DNA of 64,000 nucleotides from Anaeramoeba flamelloides (taxonomy: Eukaryota > Metamonada > Anaeramoebidae). Below are positions 1-11,948 of the stretch, one piece after another. Within the stretch, counting starts at the first letter, position 1; the number at the start of each line of letters is the position of its first letter. Both the position numbers and the translations under genes were made by a program. The stretch covers positions 124,001-188,000 of the forward strand of contig JANTQA010000012.1 of the NCBI GenBank assembly GCA_027625915.1. The letters run 5' to 3'. The notes under the pieces are model-generated. The model had not been told where the DNA came from. It saw only the letters and a list, made by a program, of their open reading frames with translations, and searched no databases.

Positions 1-440
1 TGGGCTGAAACGGATGTATTTTTATGTATATGATCAGAATAAAACAAAAACAAAAGCTTGTGGTTTATGTTTAAAATATTTTGCTTCATTACAGATCAAG
101 ATATCGAACAATTTATATGGGAATAGCGTATCCTATGCAAAAAAAACTGAAAATCGAATAATTTGGGCTTTAGAATTAATTCAGCTATACAAAAAACTAC
201 AAAAAATAACATGAATAATATTTGTGTTTATTATTTTGATTTGTGAACAATCCCCACGTTATATATCTGAGTTTTGCCTGGATAGAACAATTAAAATGAT
301 ATTGTTCTAAGTGATATAAGATGATACTGAGGAGTTCAAAGAAAGACAATTAATATCCCCTTTGCACTAGAACAATCTCATTATTTTGAGTCTGGAAGGA
401 GATCCAAAACCAAGAATTATAAACGGTGATTGTCAATAAA
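1..440 (+). other. decayed coding-like segment, family unknown
   Basis: One reading frame stays protein-like from the window edge to about 440. It starts with an open stretch of 66 codons (14-214) and continues in the same frame, with stops, through peptides such as EQSPRYISEFCLDRT and LEGDPKPRIINGDC. Base composition is richer in G and C than the following 1.5 kb. This looks like the 3' end of a broken gene or element that begins outside the window. I do not recognise the family. Nothing else is seen from 441 to 965 apart from AT-rich sequence. Confidence 0.3.
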
Positions 441-965
441 TGAAACAATATGAGATGCTATTTATTTTTTTCAAACTAATGATCTAACTCTTCGAAACAA
501 AAAACTAACCAAACAATTCTAAAAGAGTAAAAACAACTTATTTGTAATTTTTTAATAATACTTTGAAGAATTAACTATTCAAAGGATCCCATTCTCCTAA
601 TGTAGTTGGGGAAAACCCTGAACTTAAATTTTACACATTCAACATTGGGGACAAAATTTGGTTTAAATTTTACAGATACACAAATTGATCGTACATCCTT
701 TCAATGAGATCTAGCTATCTCCTCTTTTGTTCCTTTTTTGTCATTCAATTCTCCAAAACGATCAAACTTAAAAATCTGCATATACCTTGCATTCTTAAAA
801 ATGAATGATTTTGAAATATTCCTCAAAATTTTCTTGGCTTGATGTAGTAAAAAAAAAATGTTTTTAATTTTTTTTTTTCGAAATTGTAATTTATTTTTTT
901 ACTTTTAAAATCTTCTTATAATGGTCTTTTCATTCTTTTTTCATTTAAAATAAGAGAAAAAATTA

Positions 966-1161
966 ATTAAGTTTCAATTTTAAGATATAAATTATTAATC
1001 TCATTTAAGGCACAAAAAAATCTCAAATCAAGATAAAAATTTGTTAATTGTTTGTTAACAAATTATTTTACTAGAATTCACAAATTTTTTGCCTTAATTT
1101 GAGATTATATATGTGCCTTAAATTTCATTGAAAATTTCTTTCTTTAAAGTGGAACTCACTG
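966..1161. mobile_element. family K palindromic MITE, copy 1
   Basis: A 196-base palindromic element whose right end reads GTGGAACTCACTG followed by TA. The left end is a diverged inverted copy (TTAAGTTTCAATTTTAAG). It shares the core 'TTAAGGCACAAA ... TTTGCCTTAATTTGAGAT' with four other copies at 4335, 30160, 30667 and 45714. TA flanks and an end close to CAGTCNGTTCC suggest a Tc1/mariner-type non-autonomous element. No coding capacity. From 1162 to 2361 I see only AT-rich sequence. Confidence 0.7.
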
Positions 1162-2361
1162 TAATAAATTTAATTATTTATTTATTTTAGTTATTTATCC
1201 AATATAAAGAGAGTGTTATAACATTTTTTAAAAGAACAAGATATTCTTTTCCATTCTTTTTTTATGGTCAATTTGTAGAATTATATTTTAGCAAAAATTT
1301 TAATTTATTTATTTTTTTGATATTTTATTAAATCATGAGAATTTTTTACCGAAAAAATATTTTGAATATAAATTTGTTTTAAATCTTCAAATTTCTTAAA
1401 ATATTATTCTTGAATTTATTTAGATATTTTTATTTCTGGTTTTTTACTAATTTCTTTACAATAATCAAAATAATTATTTTCGAAATTTTTATTATTTAAG
1501 ATAATTTTTGTTGATGAACTTCTACTTTTATTTATTAATTTTCAATTTTTTTTTGATAAAATTAAAATTAATTGTTGATTTGGTTTATTAATTAATACCC
1601 TATCATGTAATTTATTTTTTTAATATTATAAATTAAGTTATCATTTAAAAGTAAAATTTTAATTAAATTAATCACCCCTTCAATTTTTTTATTAATTTAA
1701 AACACTATTTTTTGTTTTTGTAAAAAATTGTTTTTTAAATTTATTAAAGTTAATTGTTATTTAATATTTTAATATCAAAGAATTCTTTAACCTTTCTTTG
1801 AAATAAATATGCACTTCTGATGGGTATATTACTAAATTTCAAAATTGGTTAAAATTGAAATTTTTCATATTTTTGAAAATTTTCTTGATTATTATCATTG
1901 CTAAGACAGTTTTGACGGTTTTTTATACTTGTGAGTAAGAGGAAAAATCAAAAAATTATTTTGAGATTGGTAGTATTTGAATACTTAAAGTGTATAAAAT
2001 CCAAAATCGTGGAATCATCAATACTAAATATTTTTCAAAATTTTGTCCGGACCCCAATTGGAACCACAAAAATCTAAGTGGAAAATTTTTTATACCCTTA
2101 AAATAAGTTGCAAAGGTCAAATTGGTCGCTTTGCAATTGTTTTTTCAAAATATAAGTTAAAATTTTCTTACATACCATCCAAACAAATTAAACCTACTCA
2201 GTTAGACTCTAACCTACCATAAAATACCTTAAACTACCCTTAAGGGGTTTTTAAATTCCCATTGTTCATATATTTCAAATAAATTAATTATTTTGTAAAA
2301 AATGAGAATTTGACAAGTTTTAAATTTAATAATTTCCCCCCTTTTAATGATATAACCATTG

Positions 2362-2748
2362 TGGAAAAAAAGTGAAACACGGTTTTTAATTGGGAACATT
2401 ACTGAAAATGAAAAGTAAGATCAATGAAAAAAAGAATAAATAAATAAACAAAGACAAAATGAAGTATTCGCCACAATAACAGTTTTTTAAATACTATCTT
2501 TTCGTATGGGTTTTTCTTTAATTGATCAATTATTAAAAATTTGTTCTAAAAATTGACGATTTTTGAGATCTCCAAAACTACACTACCAATTTCGATAAAT
2601 CAAGTGGATTTAAATTGTATTTGTTGGGTTGACTGAAAATAATATAATGGGTTATTCTTTGAAGTTAATTGGTTTCTTCTTTTTATTGATTTTACTTTTC
2701 ATTTTCGGTAATGTACCCAATTAAAAACCGTGTTTCACTTTTTTTCCA
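2362..2748. mobile_element. MITE-like inverted repeat with TGGAAAAAAAGTGAAAC ends
   Basis: A 387-base unit with arms of about 75 bases (2362-2436 and 2674-2748) that differ at only a handful of positions. The outer end is TGGAAAAAAAGTGAAACACG and the inner arm includes GAAAATGAAAAGTAA. The arms would fold into a long hairpin. There is no clear target duplication and no open reading frame. It is probably a non-autonomous DNA transposon, but it appears once in the window so the family is not established. Confidence 0.6.
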
Positions 2749-3109
2749 TGTTTCAATTTTTTTCTACAACAGTAATTTTTTTTAAATTTTATATTTGGAG
2801 CTGATAAAAATTTTATTTCTTATTACTTTATAGTCACTTAATTTGTTATATATACTTTTTGTTTATTTTTTTTTTTTGGTAATTGACTTTTCTTATTTGT
2901 TAATAAAAACTCTATTTGTAATTGTTTTCATTTGGTTGATTGATCTCAATTATTAGAAATTTTTGGTTAATGAACTTTTGAATTACATTTTTCTTTAAAT
3001 TATAATCTCCAACAATTATAAAATTATGAAATTGATAACAAATTAGAAGTTTATATTAAAATTTTTGTCTTCTAATAGTTTTTTTATTACTTCTAAACCA
3101 AATTCCAAA

Positions 3110-3640
3110 ATTTTCGAAACCTTTTAAACGGTTGAAAGAATAACTATACTCCATTTACATTCAATTTGGGAATAATTTGATTTTAAAAAAATTTCATTCT
3201 TTTGTCTTTTTTGTTTTGTTTTCATTTCCCTTTTTCTTAAGTTTGTTAATCTCTTTCCTTAGATCTGGATATTTTTTTTTAATTGGTTAATAGAAGTCCA
3301 GTGTTTAGTTTGTTAAATTGGAAAAATCACATACAATTGGTTTGTTGTATCTTATCATTTGATCGATTAACAATTGTTGTTGAATTTTCAACAAATATAC
3401 CCCTACATTCTTTATTCTACTTGTTTCTTCGTTTTTGAACACTCCAATTGTTAATTTTTTGTTTTATATTTTTTTTTTCTTTTTATTTGGATGAAAATAA
3501 TTACTTATAAAAAGATTAATATTGTGTAACTTAAATGTGGGTTTATATTACGTTTGGTAAAATATAATAAATTGTGTTTTATTTTGTCTATTTTTGATTT
3601 TGGGAGTGTATAAATTGTTGGAATGGGGTTTATAAAGATT
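3110..3640. mobile_element. partial copy (C) of the A/B element interior
   Basis: The sequence aligns along its length with 43870-44410 of element B. Shared landmarks are TTTAAACGGTTGAAAGAATAA near the start, ATCTTATCATTTGATCGATT in the middle and TTGGAATGGGGTTTA at the end. Neither TTAA terminus is present, so this is a truncated copy in the same orientation as B. The A/B family is described at 15768 and 42939. From 3641 to 4334 nothing is recognised. Confidence 0.65.
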
Positions 3641-4334
3641 TATAATAAAATAATCACAGAACTGGATTTGAAAATATTTGATTTTTTCACCATTATTTTA
3701 TATTAATAAATAAATAAAAACATAACTACTGAAAGAGGAGTTAAATTTCTCCCTTTTGAAAAATCAAAAAAAAAAAAAAAGATAGAAAGAAAGATAAACA
3801 ATTTTTTTTAGAAAAAAGATTTACTAATGTGAAAAAGAATTGTAAAATAAATTAACTTTTTCTAATTAATTTTTCCAAAAAGTCATTTTAATTGTTAATA
3901 TTACTGTAAATTAAAACCGAGTGATTATTTTAATATTTATAATAAGAATTACTTTTTTATAATCTTTTGGATATAACTATAATAAAATTATTACTACATT
4001 TGATTAATGAACGATCTGTTTATCTAAAAACTTTATATTATCCGATCATAAATTTTCCAATTTTTCATTGCAAAACTTGAATTTAAAAGATTAACCAATT
4101 TTTTCAATAATTTCTGAAATTTATTCATTAATATATCATTTAATCGAAAATTGAATAATATAATTAAATATCTCATCCCAAGGTCATATTTTGGGATATT
4201 CAATTTAATTGTTTCTTTAAAAAAAAATTTTTAATTTTTATAGTAATATTTGCAAATTAATCGAAAATGAACTTTTTATGTTTTTTTATAATTCCAATGG
4301 TTGCCCCATTTTGAAAAGAAGTAATCAGTTAATA

Positions 4335-4532
4335 TAGTCGGTTCCTCTTTTCAGACACAAATTTTCGAACGAAAAATTAAGTACAAAAAAAAATCTTAAA
4401 TTAAGACACAAAATTCAGATTCTTACAAAATAATTTGTGAAAAAAAAAAATAGAAATTTTGTGCCTTAATTTGAGATTTTTTTGTTCCTTTACTTTTTTT
4501 GAAAGTCAATTTCTTAAAAGTGAAACTGATGA
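4335..4532. mobile_element. family K palindromic MITE, copy 2
   Basis: A 198-base palindrome starting TAGTCGGTTCCTCTTTTCAG after a TA and ending CTTAAAAGTGAAACTGATGA. The centre has the family landmark 'TTTTGTGCCTTAATTTGAGAT'-like sequence (4456-4478). It matches the copies at 966, 30160, 30667 and 45714. No coding capacity. Confidence 0.7.
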
Positions 4533-4867
4533 GAATTATTTCATATGTTATTTTTTAACAAGAAATCTCTTAATTAATGAATAGTTGGATTTAATATCAG
4601 TCTACCAAGTAAGTTTTGATAGTAAAAAATACGAAATATCAGTGATTGGGTAATAGAAAGGTTTTGGATAAACATATTGGCTATTTAAAGAAGGTAGTAA
4701 TAATTTTATTATAGTTATATCCAAAAGATTATCCAAAGAAATTCTTATTATAAATATTATAATAATCAATTGGTTTTAATTTTCAGACTTTTTTACAATT
4801 AAATTTGACTTTTTGTGAAAATCAATTTGATAAATTTAATTTATTTGACAATTTTTTATACAAAATA

Positions 4868-5231
4868 AACTCTTTTTCAAAAATTGTGACTCACCTGAAA
4901 CAATAAATTGAATAAAAATATTATTTAGTATTCAAGAACAATTAATAACTAAATATGATTTTTAATTCACTTTTAAGTCATTCTAAATCTATAAAAGCCT
5001 GATATATTAAAAATTAAAAAAAAATAAAACCAAAAACTAAAAAAAAGTGAGTCACAATTTTTGAAATAAGCATTACGGTTTTTTATTACTGAACATTCAC
5101 TGAACAAAAGTTGAACAACAAGATTTTTTATGAATAATTAAATCCATTTTCAAAGACATTACATAGTCGAAATTTTCTTAGTGATTATTTGTCTTTTCGA
5201 AGATCTCTTTTTTTTTCCACATGATCTTTTT

Positions 5232-5290
<59 letters not shown>

Positions 5291-5480
5291 AATAAAATAA
5301 AAAAAAAAAAGAAAAGAAAAACAAAAAATAAAAATTTGAAATAGCAAAACTAAAATTTGCAAAATTAGAAAAAATGATTCTGATCCAAAAATTTGAAAAT
5401 ATTTTTTGTAAAGAATACTGGAATAAACCCTCAAAACAACGCCCATTAGCATTATATAGTGAGTCAAAATTTTTAAAAAA
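4868..5480. mobile_element. family T MITE, copy 1, TA-flanked
   Basis: This 613-base element lies between TA dinucleotides (4866-4867 and 5481-5482). Its left end is AACTCTTTTTCAAAAATTGT and its right end, read inverted, is AACTATTTTTTAAAAATTTT. An extra inverted copy of the end (GTGAGTCACAATTTTTGAAA) lies inside at 5047-5066. It carries an uninterrupted run of 57 A residues (5233-5289) followed by AAAAGAAAA-type sequence; apparent poly-Phe reading frames here are artefacts of that tract. The family recurs at 31.9-33.3 kb and 43.1-43.8 kb. Confidence 0.65.
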
Positions 5481-6185
5481 TAGTTTAGTTATCTCTAAAT
5501 TAAAAAAAAAAAATTGAGTATTAAAAAGTCGGTAAATTTGTTGAGCAATTAGGAAATTGAAAAACAAAAAAAAGGAAAAAATTATTATAAAATAATAATA
5601 ATCAAATCAAAACAAATATACATGTTAAAAAATGGAATCAGATTTTTCTAAAAAAAAAAGCAGGAAAATTTGAGATTCCATTTTGAAAAATCACTAGTAT
5701 GAAAAAAATAAAAATGAAAATTTCAAGTAGACCACAATATTACTACAATTATCAGTTCATCCTTGTTAAACAATTTTATTTGCAATATGATTAACAACTC
5801 AGTTCTAAACAATTTTGGGGTTGTTATATTTATTGTTGTTAGTATTTTATCGATTATTATAGGTCCTTAGTCTAGAAACAAAGTTATATTTTGGTATAAT
5901 AGTTATTTAAATGGATATGAAAATGAATTTTTCCTAAATTCAACTTTAGGAAATTTTTTTGAATAGATAATAACTAATAGTTTTAATAAACACTCTAATC
6001 ATCTTAAAAACTTAAATACGGGGAAAAAAAAACCATGATAAATATTGAAAGTTTCCTTAAAGTGCCTTAGAGTACCATAAAGTGCCTAGGTTTTTTTTTT
6101 TTTTTAATTTAAGAAATACAATGAAATTTTCTTAACTTTTCTTTTTATTTCTTATTTTAAAAAAGACTAAACAAAAGTACCCATC

Positions 6186-6290
6186 AAGTGAAGTCGCGTG
6201 TCTAGCTTTTCCAGGAAACAAAAGAATTGAGAATAATCTTTGATTTTACTTCAATCTTCTACATTTTGGAAAACCTAACATAAGAATCCT
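6186..6290. repeat. mobile hairpin copy a (CTAG-TTTTCC-AGAAT type)
   Basis: A degenerate palindrome of the form TCTAGCTTTTCCAG ... AAGAATTGAGAA ... GATTTTACTTCAATCTT ... TTTTGGAAAACCTAAC. Related copies lie at 22520, 23213, 24060/24880 (split by an insertion), 41738, 42678 and 63433. The last is directly downstream of a LINE reading frame. Confidence 0.6.
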
Positions 6291-6302
6291 TAGGGTGTAG
6301 TA

Positions 6303-6665
6303 GAGTGCATCAGTTTTCTTGTGGTTTTCTGTTTTATTTGTTAAGTGTTCTAGGTTTTTTTGAGGTTTTCTATTTTATTTGGAAAATTTATTTTATATGG
6401 AAAATCTATTGATTTTCGTTAGGTTTTTTAAATTTTCTATTTATTTGGAAAATCATTAGATTTTCCTTAGGTTTTATTGAGTTTTCTATTTATTTGTAAA
6501 GTGTTCTCGTTTTTTTTTTTTTTTTTGGGGGGGGGTTCTATTTTATTTTTAAAATCTTTTGATTTTCGTTAGATTTTTTTGAGTTTTCTGTTTATTGGGA
6601 AAATCAATAGATTTTCGTAAGGTTTTTTTGAGTTTTCTGTTTATTTGTAAAATCAAAAGATTTTA
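6303..6665. repeat. degenerate minisatellite, unit about 50 bases
   Basis: About six or seven tandem units of the form AGGTTTTTTTGAGTTTTCT, TTTATTTGGAAAATC, AGATTTTCGTT, each starting AGG. A run of nine G residues (about 6527-6535) lies in the middle, which is unusual in this AT-rich sequence. An inverted copy of the unit follows at 6680-6745 (CTCAAAAAAACCTTACGG). It sits inside family Z copy 1. Confidence 0.6.
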
Positions 6666-7198
6666 AAAATAAAATATAAAACCTCGAAAACCCCTAGAAA
6701 ATTCACAAATAAATCGAAAACTCAAAAAAACCTTACGGAAAATCAAAGAAAAAATAATTTTTTTCCAAATGAAAAGAACAAATAATTCTTTAATAGTCAA
6801 AATTATTGATTAAACAAAATGAAAGATTTTCATCCAATTTAAAATTCTTTCAAAATATAATAAAATAACCTCTTCGCTAGAAGATTAAACTTTACAAATT
6901 TTTTACCATTATATTCAAAAAAATATTAATCGAACCTCTAAAATTGGATTTTTCTACTTAAATTGTTCAATTTCTTAAAAATAATTTTTGATTAAAAAGA
7001 TCTCTTTATTAATCAAAAGTGTTTATTATTATTCAAGTTATTATAAAAGTGTAAAATTATCATATATTTAAATTTTATTTTTAAAACAATTTTTTAATTA
7101 ACCGTTCTATAATTGAAATCAAAAGATTGAATAAAAAAAATCAAAATATAAGAAAAAAAAAAAAAAAAAAATGAAATTTGAGAATTCAAAAATGAAAT

Positions 7199-7200
<2 letters not shown>

Positions 7201-7230
<30 letters not shown>

Positions 7231-7237
7231 ATGAATG
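7201..7237. repeat. tetranucleotide microsatellite (ATTG/AATG)n
   Basis: About six tandem TTGA units followed by AATGAATGAAGG. It lies just beyond the stop codon of the surface-protein gene at 7308, so it may sit in that gene's 3' untranslated region. Confidence 0.8.
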
Positions 7238-7307
7238 AAGGCTAAAAGAAACCTTCTTAAAAATATTAATTGAAATGACTATTTCAACTCTTCAAGGGTG
7301 ATAATTT

Positions 7308-9478
7308 TTAAAATAAGGCAGAGAAGAATAAGAAAAAGGAAGCGAAGAGGGTCAATGAGAATGGAAGGATGTAATTCGACGAAGATACTACATCATCATT
7401 GTCATCATCATTGTCGGTATCAGTACTCTTATCCTGAATGAAAACAATTTTATCAACCCATCCAAAGCCTTGATCAATGCTTGTATTTGAATCCTTACGA
7501 TAAGCCCAAACAAGCGTGTGCTCACCCTCGATCTCTAAATCGTAGGTCACTTCGGTCCAGTCTACCTTGCCCGAGATCACCTCCGTTTCTTTGGAATTGT
7601 CCACGAATAATAAAGAGTCTTCTGTGCTTTCTGAGTCAGCCTTCCAATAAAAGCTTAATTTTCCTTTGCCTGTAACTGTAGTATACAAGGCTGCTGTTTG
7701 CTCCATTTTAAGGCCATCGGATTTTGCTGCAGAGTCGCCATAATGAAATTCTTCCTTTTGCCCGTACCAAGGTGCATTGCCCTCTGTTGTGAAGACCAAC
7801 TCCTGGTTATCGAGCGCGTCATTTAAAGAGACATCCGAGTCACTATTTGAAAATTCGATTTTGTCAATCAAGCCGCACCCAAGATCTCGATCCTGCTCGT
7901 CGACCGAAGTTTCTTCAAAACTAAAAGTCCATTTAAGCTCGTGGCTTCCCTCGCCTGGAATATAGTAATCAATTTGCTCCCAATCTTGGTCTCCAAACAC
8001 GGCTTCGTAGTCTTCGCCGTCAACAGAAAAGGTGAGTTTGGTATCAACCTCCACGCCCTCGACAAATTTCCAATAAAAATGGAGTTTGCCTTCCCCCTCG
8101 ACGGTGGTCTTCATCCAACTTTCTGAATTCTCTTCCTCAAGTGGTCCGCTTCTTGCTGCGGATCCTCCAGAATACGAGTATTTGTCTTGGCCATACCAAG
8201 GATAATATCCTCCCGTGGTGAACTCAAGAGCATCGTTATCGAGGGTCTCGGTTAGGTCGATGGTTTGGTCACCGATTACCAATTGGTCAACCCAGCCACA
8301 ATCGGCGCCGTCAATCCCAAAGTCATCCTTTTCATACACCCATTTCAAAATATGTGAATATCGCTCGCCACTCACATAATAGCTCATCTGCGTCCAATCC
8401 TGATCTCCTGAGATTTCGTCTTGGAACTCATTGTCGATATAGAATCTTAAGTAATCAAAATCCTCTTCAGACGATGACTTCCAGTAAAAGCTTACATGGC
8501 TTTTCTCGATGACCTCCGCGGTAAGCCACGTGCTTTCCTCGTCCTGGCATTCCCCGCTTTGTGCCGCAGAACCGCCAAAAAGGTCTGTAAAATCCTGGCC
8601 ATACCAATCCGTATCGCCTCCTGTGTTGCACGTGACGTCCTCGTTGTCAAGGGAAGTCGAGAGGCCAATGGTTGTGCGATCAGTTACCAATCGGTCGACC
8701 CAGCCACAGTCGTCCCCTTCAGACCCAAAGCCATCCTTGAGATAGGTCCATTTCAAAGTGTGTGGTTCGCCACTGGTCACAGTAAAACTTACTTTCGACC
8801 ATCCTTGCTCCGCTGTGATTTGTTCTTTGAAAACATCATCAAGATGAAAGCTTAAATAGCCAACACCGTCCTTAGACGATACCTTCCAATAAAAGCTTCC
8901 TTGGCTTGTCTCACTGATCTCGATCGTTAATGTTGTTTCTTCATTGTCATCACAAACCCCACTTTGGACTGAATCTCCGCCATAATAAGACGTCGAAGAT
9001 ACACCTTTCCATTCCATTCCGGTACCACCAAATTCAGGTTCTCCTACGGGATAGTCTAGGCCTTGTTCAATCGATATACAACAGATCTGAGAAACAACTT
9101 TTTTTTTTTTTTCGGTTTTTTTGGTTCGGTATTATTATTTGTGTGATAAAAGATATTGGTGTGTTTGTATTATTTTGGTTTAGTTAGTATCTGTGTTTGA
9201 AGTTCAGAAATTTTAGAAGGGTAGAAACAAATAATAGACTTTAATTTTTTTTCGTTATTTATTACTGCGATTGAATTGAAACCTAGAACCCTTGTGTGGA
9301 AGCAGTTATTTTTGAACGTAGCCAAAACGTTAATTTTAAATTGTTTTGCGAAGAGAGAAAAAAAATTTGGAAAAAGAGGAACAAAAGAAATTTTAAAAAA
9401 AAAAAAAAAGTAAAAAGTTCAAGAATTACCTAAAGAGAGAACAATAAAAATAAATTGATAACTTTTTAAAGTAAACAT
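7308..9478 (-). CDS. secreted, probably GPI-anchored four-repeat surface protein
   Basis: I model join(9430-9478, 7308-9061) on the minus strand, 600 residues. Exon 1 encodes a short signal peptide (residues 1-16, core FIFIVLSL) and ends at donor GTAATT. A 368-base intron follows. The acceptor (AACAAG) was chosen because it keeps the frame and restores the start of repeat 1; TTTCTCAG nearby does not fit this exon. Four repeats of about 130 residues follow (18-145, 154-283, 290-421, 432-558), each with W-GQ or equivalent, GGSAA-SG, L-FYWK, D-L-F--D, DW--V-Y, HTLKW-Y-KD and CGWVD. An Asp-rich spacer (559-577) and a hydrophobic tail (580-600) suggest GPI attachment. The repeat resembles a domain common in bacterial surface proteins, as I know it; its ligand is unknown. 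Its GC content is visibly higher than that of the other genes here. Confidence 0.8.
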
Positions 9479-11944
9479 GATCGGATTATAAATTCTAAAA
9501 TCCAAATAAAAGTTTTTTACCAAAAAATGTTTCTTTTATTTGCTAAAATTCTATTTCTTATAATTTTTTTTCGAAATTTGGCTGTGACAGATTTTGGAAT
9601 AAACATTTTGTGATCATCAAACATACTGTTAATTGCAAAATAAAAAGATCAAAATTTTCATTCAGCTTTCCGAAAAACACATCTTCCAAGAACCTAAATA
9701 AATCATCAAAGTCCCCATTCTATAAGGTTAATTATTCAGTAAAGCTTCTTTCAGAATAAAAAATTTCCAATGTAAAATTGATTTTAGAAATTTTTTTTTT
9801 GGAAAATTGAAAGAAAATTTTGTTTTATTTATTTTGCAACAAATAGGAAAAAACCTTTCGATTCAAATTAAGACTAGTTGTTTTTTTATTTCACGGCTAA
9901 CAGTTAAAACAAGACTGTAACTTGAAATTAGAGCAGTTAGAAAATTAAAAGTGCTGAAAGTTTGTTTGTAGTTGTTCAGATCTAGAATAAAATTTTGAAT
10001 TTTGTAATTGGAAAACAATTTTCGAAAGAATACTTTTTTTACAATGTTCTTACTTTACCATATTTTTTTTAAAGAGATCAAAAAGTAATTTAGGTTTGTT
10101 TTATCTTTGATGGTTTTGGGGTTCTTTTTCTTTTTAAATGATAAAAAAAACAATTGAAAATTAAGTGTCCTTCTTGAAATCCCAAATAAATAGTAAGTTT
10201 TTTCAACTTTACTTTTTTGTACAACAGAAAAAGGGAAAAAAAATTCTCATTCATTTTCCTATTTTTTTTTAGCAGAGATTTACTCTCAAATAGATTGTTA
10301 TTTGTAACACCGTTTAAAAAGAAGGAAAGGAAAAGTGAGAAGATTTTACCTCATTTATTATCCTTAAATTCTAAAAGTAAAAAAACATTTCAATTTCTAG
10401 ACAAATGAGAATTAAAAAACATCTTAAAACTTAAAATTAGTTGAACTTTGTTTAAGAGAGGATTCAAAAATTCAACTACTTTTCCTTTTCCAACTGTCTC
10501 AAAAACGAGAAAAAGTCACTAAAAATCTCTTTTTGAAAGAGTTAATTTAATTCAACTCAACGTTGTCTCATAATTTGTAGTATCTGATGACATTTCGAAA
10601 TAATAAAAGTTTTTGTGATTCAAAAAATAAAAGTAAATCTATTTAAGAATAATTAACAAAATGTTTTTGAGAATTGGTACGTCGCTCGAAAAGTGACCCT
10701 TTATGGAATTTTTCTTTTATCTTTTTGGAAATTGTAAAAAAAATCTAAAATTACAAAAGAGTTATCACATAATCTTTACTTGTGGAAAAATTTATTTTTG
10801 GAACAAAACCTCAAAGTCGTCGAAGAAAAAAGTGTATATATTGTTCTCCACATTCTTCTTGAATTTTTTTTTTTTCAAACGAATAAAGATAAAAAAAAAC
10901 ATAGAGAAAAAAAAAGATTTTTCAAGTTTTAAGAGAAAAATTCAACAAATCACAGGATTGGTATGAAAAAAAGAAAAGTGAGTATAGTATGTTTAATAAC
11001 CCGTGTTGTCATCTTTTTTGTATTTTTGAAAATTGTTTGTATTGTTTTTTGAAATAACTGGTGTTGTTTTTTTTTTTATATGTTTTTTTTTTTTTTTTAA
11101 CAATTGTTTTTGGCTTTTATTTTGTGTTCAATAAAAAAAAATACAGTTCAGTATAACTATACTTTCAAATTAACCAATATTTAGAATAGATCATATTACC
11201 AAAGTGTTTTTCTACAACCTTCAAGACCAATCTCCTCATAAAAGAGATCTAATTCAACAAAAAGTAAAACAAACCAATACCAAAATCCACAAAAACCATA
11301 TCTTTCAATTTGATAAATACAAAAAAAAACTAAAAAAAGGATAAAACAAGTTTCTTAAAAACTTTTTTTGCTTGTACCTCGGCATATTAACAAAATGAGA
11401 TATTAAATTTTTTAAAGTTTTTTTGAAAAAGAAAAGAAAAAAAAATTCATTTCAATTTTCTTTTTTCCTTTAATCAAGCGTCTTCAAATCATATCTTGTA
11501 ATTGACTAGCTTTATTTATTTATTTCATTCGTTTTTTGGTTATATGGGAATAGATAAGAATACTCAGTGAAGCAATATTTCACCTTGAATCAAAAGTTAT
11601 TCATTTGCCAATATTTTCAATGGTTAAAAAATGACAAGAACATGCTCAATCACCAAATTATTTAAAAATCAATTCTTTTTCAAAAATTTTCTCAATGAGA
11701 GCAAATTAAACCACTAAAAAGATCAGTTTACATTGCCTATATCAAGATCTTTCAATTTTTCAATCAAAGTTGAAGAAAAAATATTTCTTTCTGACTTTGA
11801 AAAAAAATTTCTTTTATGACTTCAAGAAGGACAATATTAACAACACAGACTCCCTTGTAAAAAATAAGCATACTCTTGATAACTTTTCATTTCAACAACC
11901 GAAAAAAATAAGTAAACAATAACAACAAAGTCGGAAAACAACAC
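9479..11944. other. gene-free stretch with two dispersed repeats
   Basis: No coding region is convincing here; the longer frames are Lys/Phe-rich low complexity. Two repeats are recognisable. Family Q (about 9622-9780, starting TACTGTTAATTGCAAAATAA) recurs at 12545, 52673 and 58975. Family O (about 10990-11320, landmarks TACAGTTCAGTATAAC and TTTTTCTACAACCTTCAAGA) recurs at 53570-53850. The rest is AT-rich sequence with no structure that I can name. Confidence 0.5.
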
Positions 11945-11948
11945 TTAA

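Larger units (their letters stand above)
5700..7120. mobile_element. family Z repeat, copy 1
   Basis: A long non-coding repeat made of a left part Y (5700-6100: landmarks TTATTGTTGTTAGTAT, TTGAATAGATAATAACTAAT), a middle region with a mobile hairpin and a minisatellite, and a right part called X' (6780-7120: landmark AATTCTTTAATAGTCAAAAT). The same Y-X' order is found at 22160-23128, and an inverted version surrounds it. No protein is encoded. The ends are not defined exactly, so the transposon class is unknown. Confidence 0.55.

Noticed and set aside
5178-5567. Phe-rich minus-strand open frames
   Set aside because: They are the translation of a 57-base A run and neighbouring A-rich sequence inside family T copy 1.
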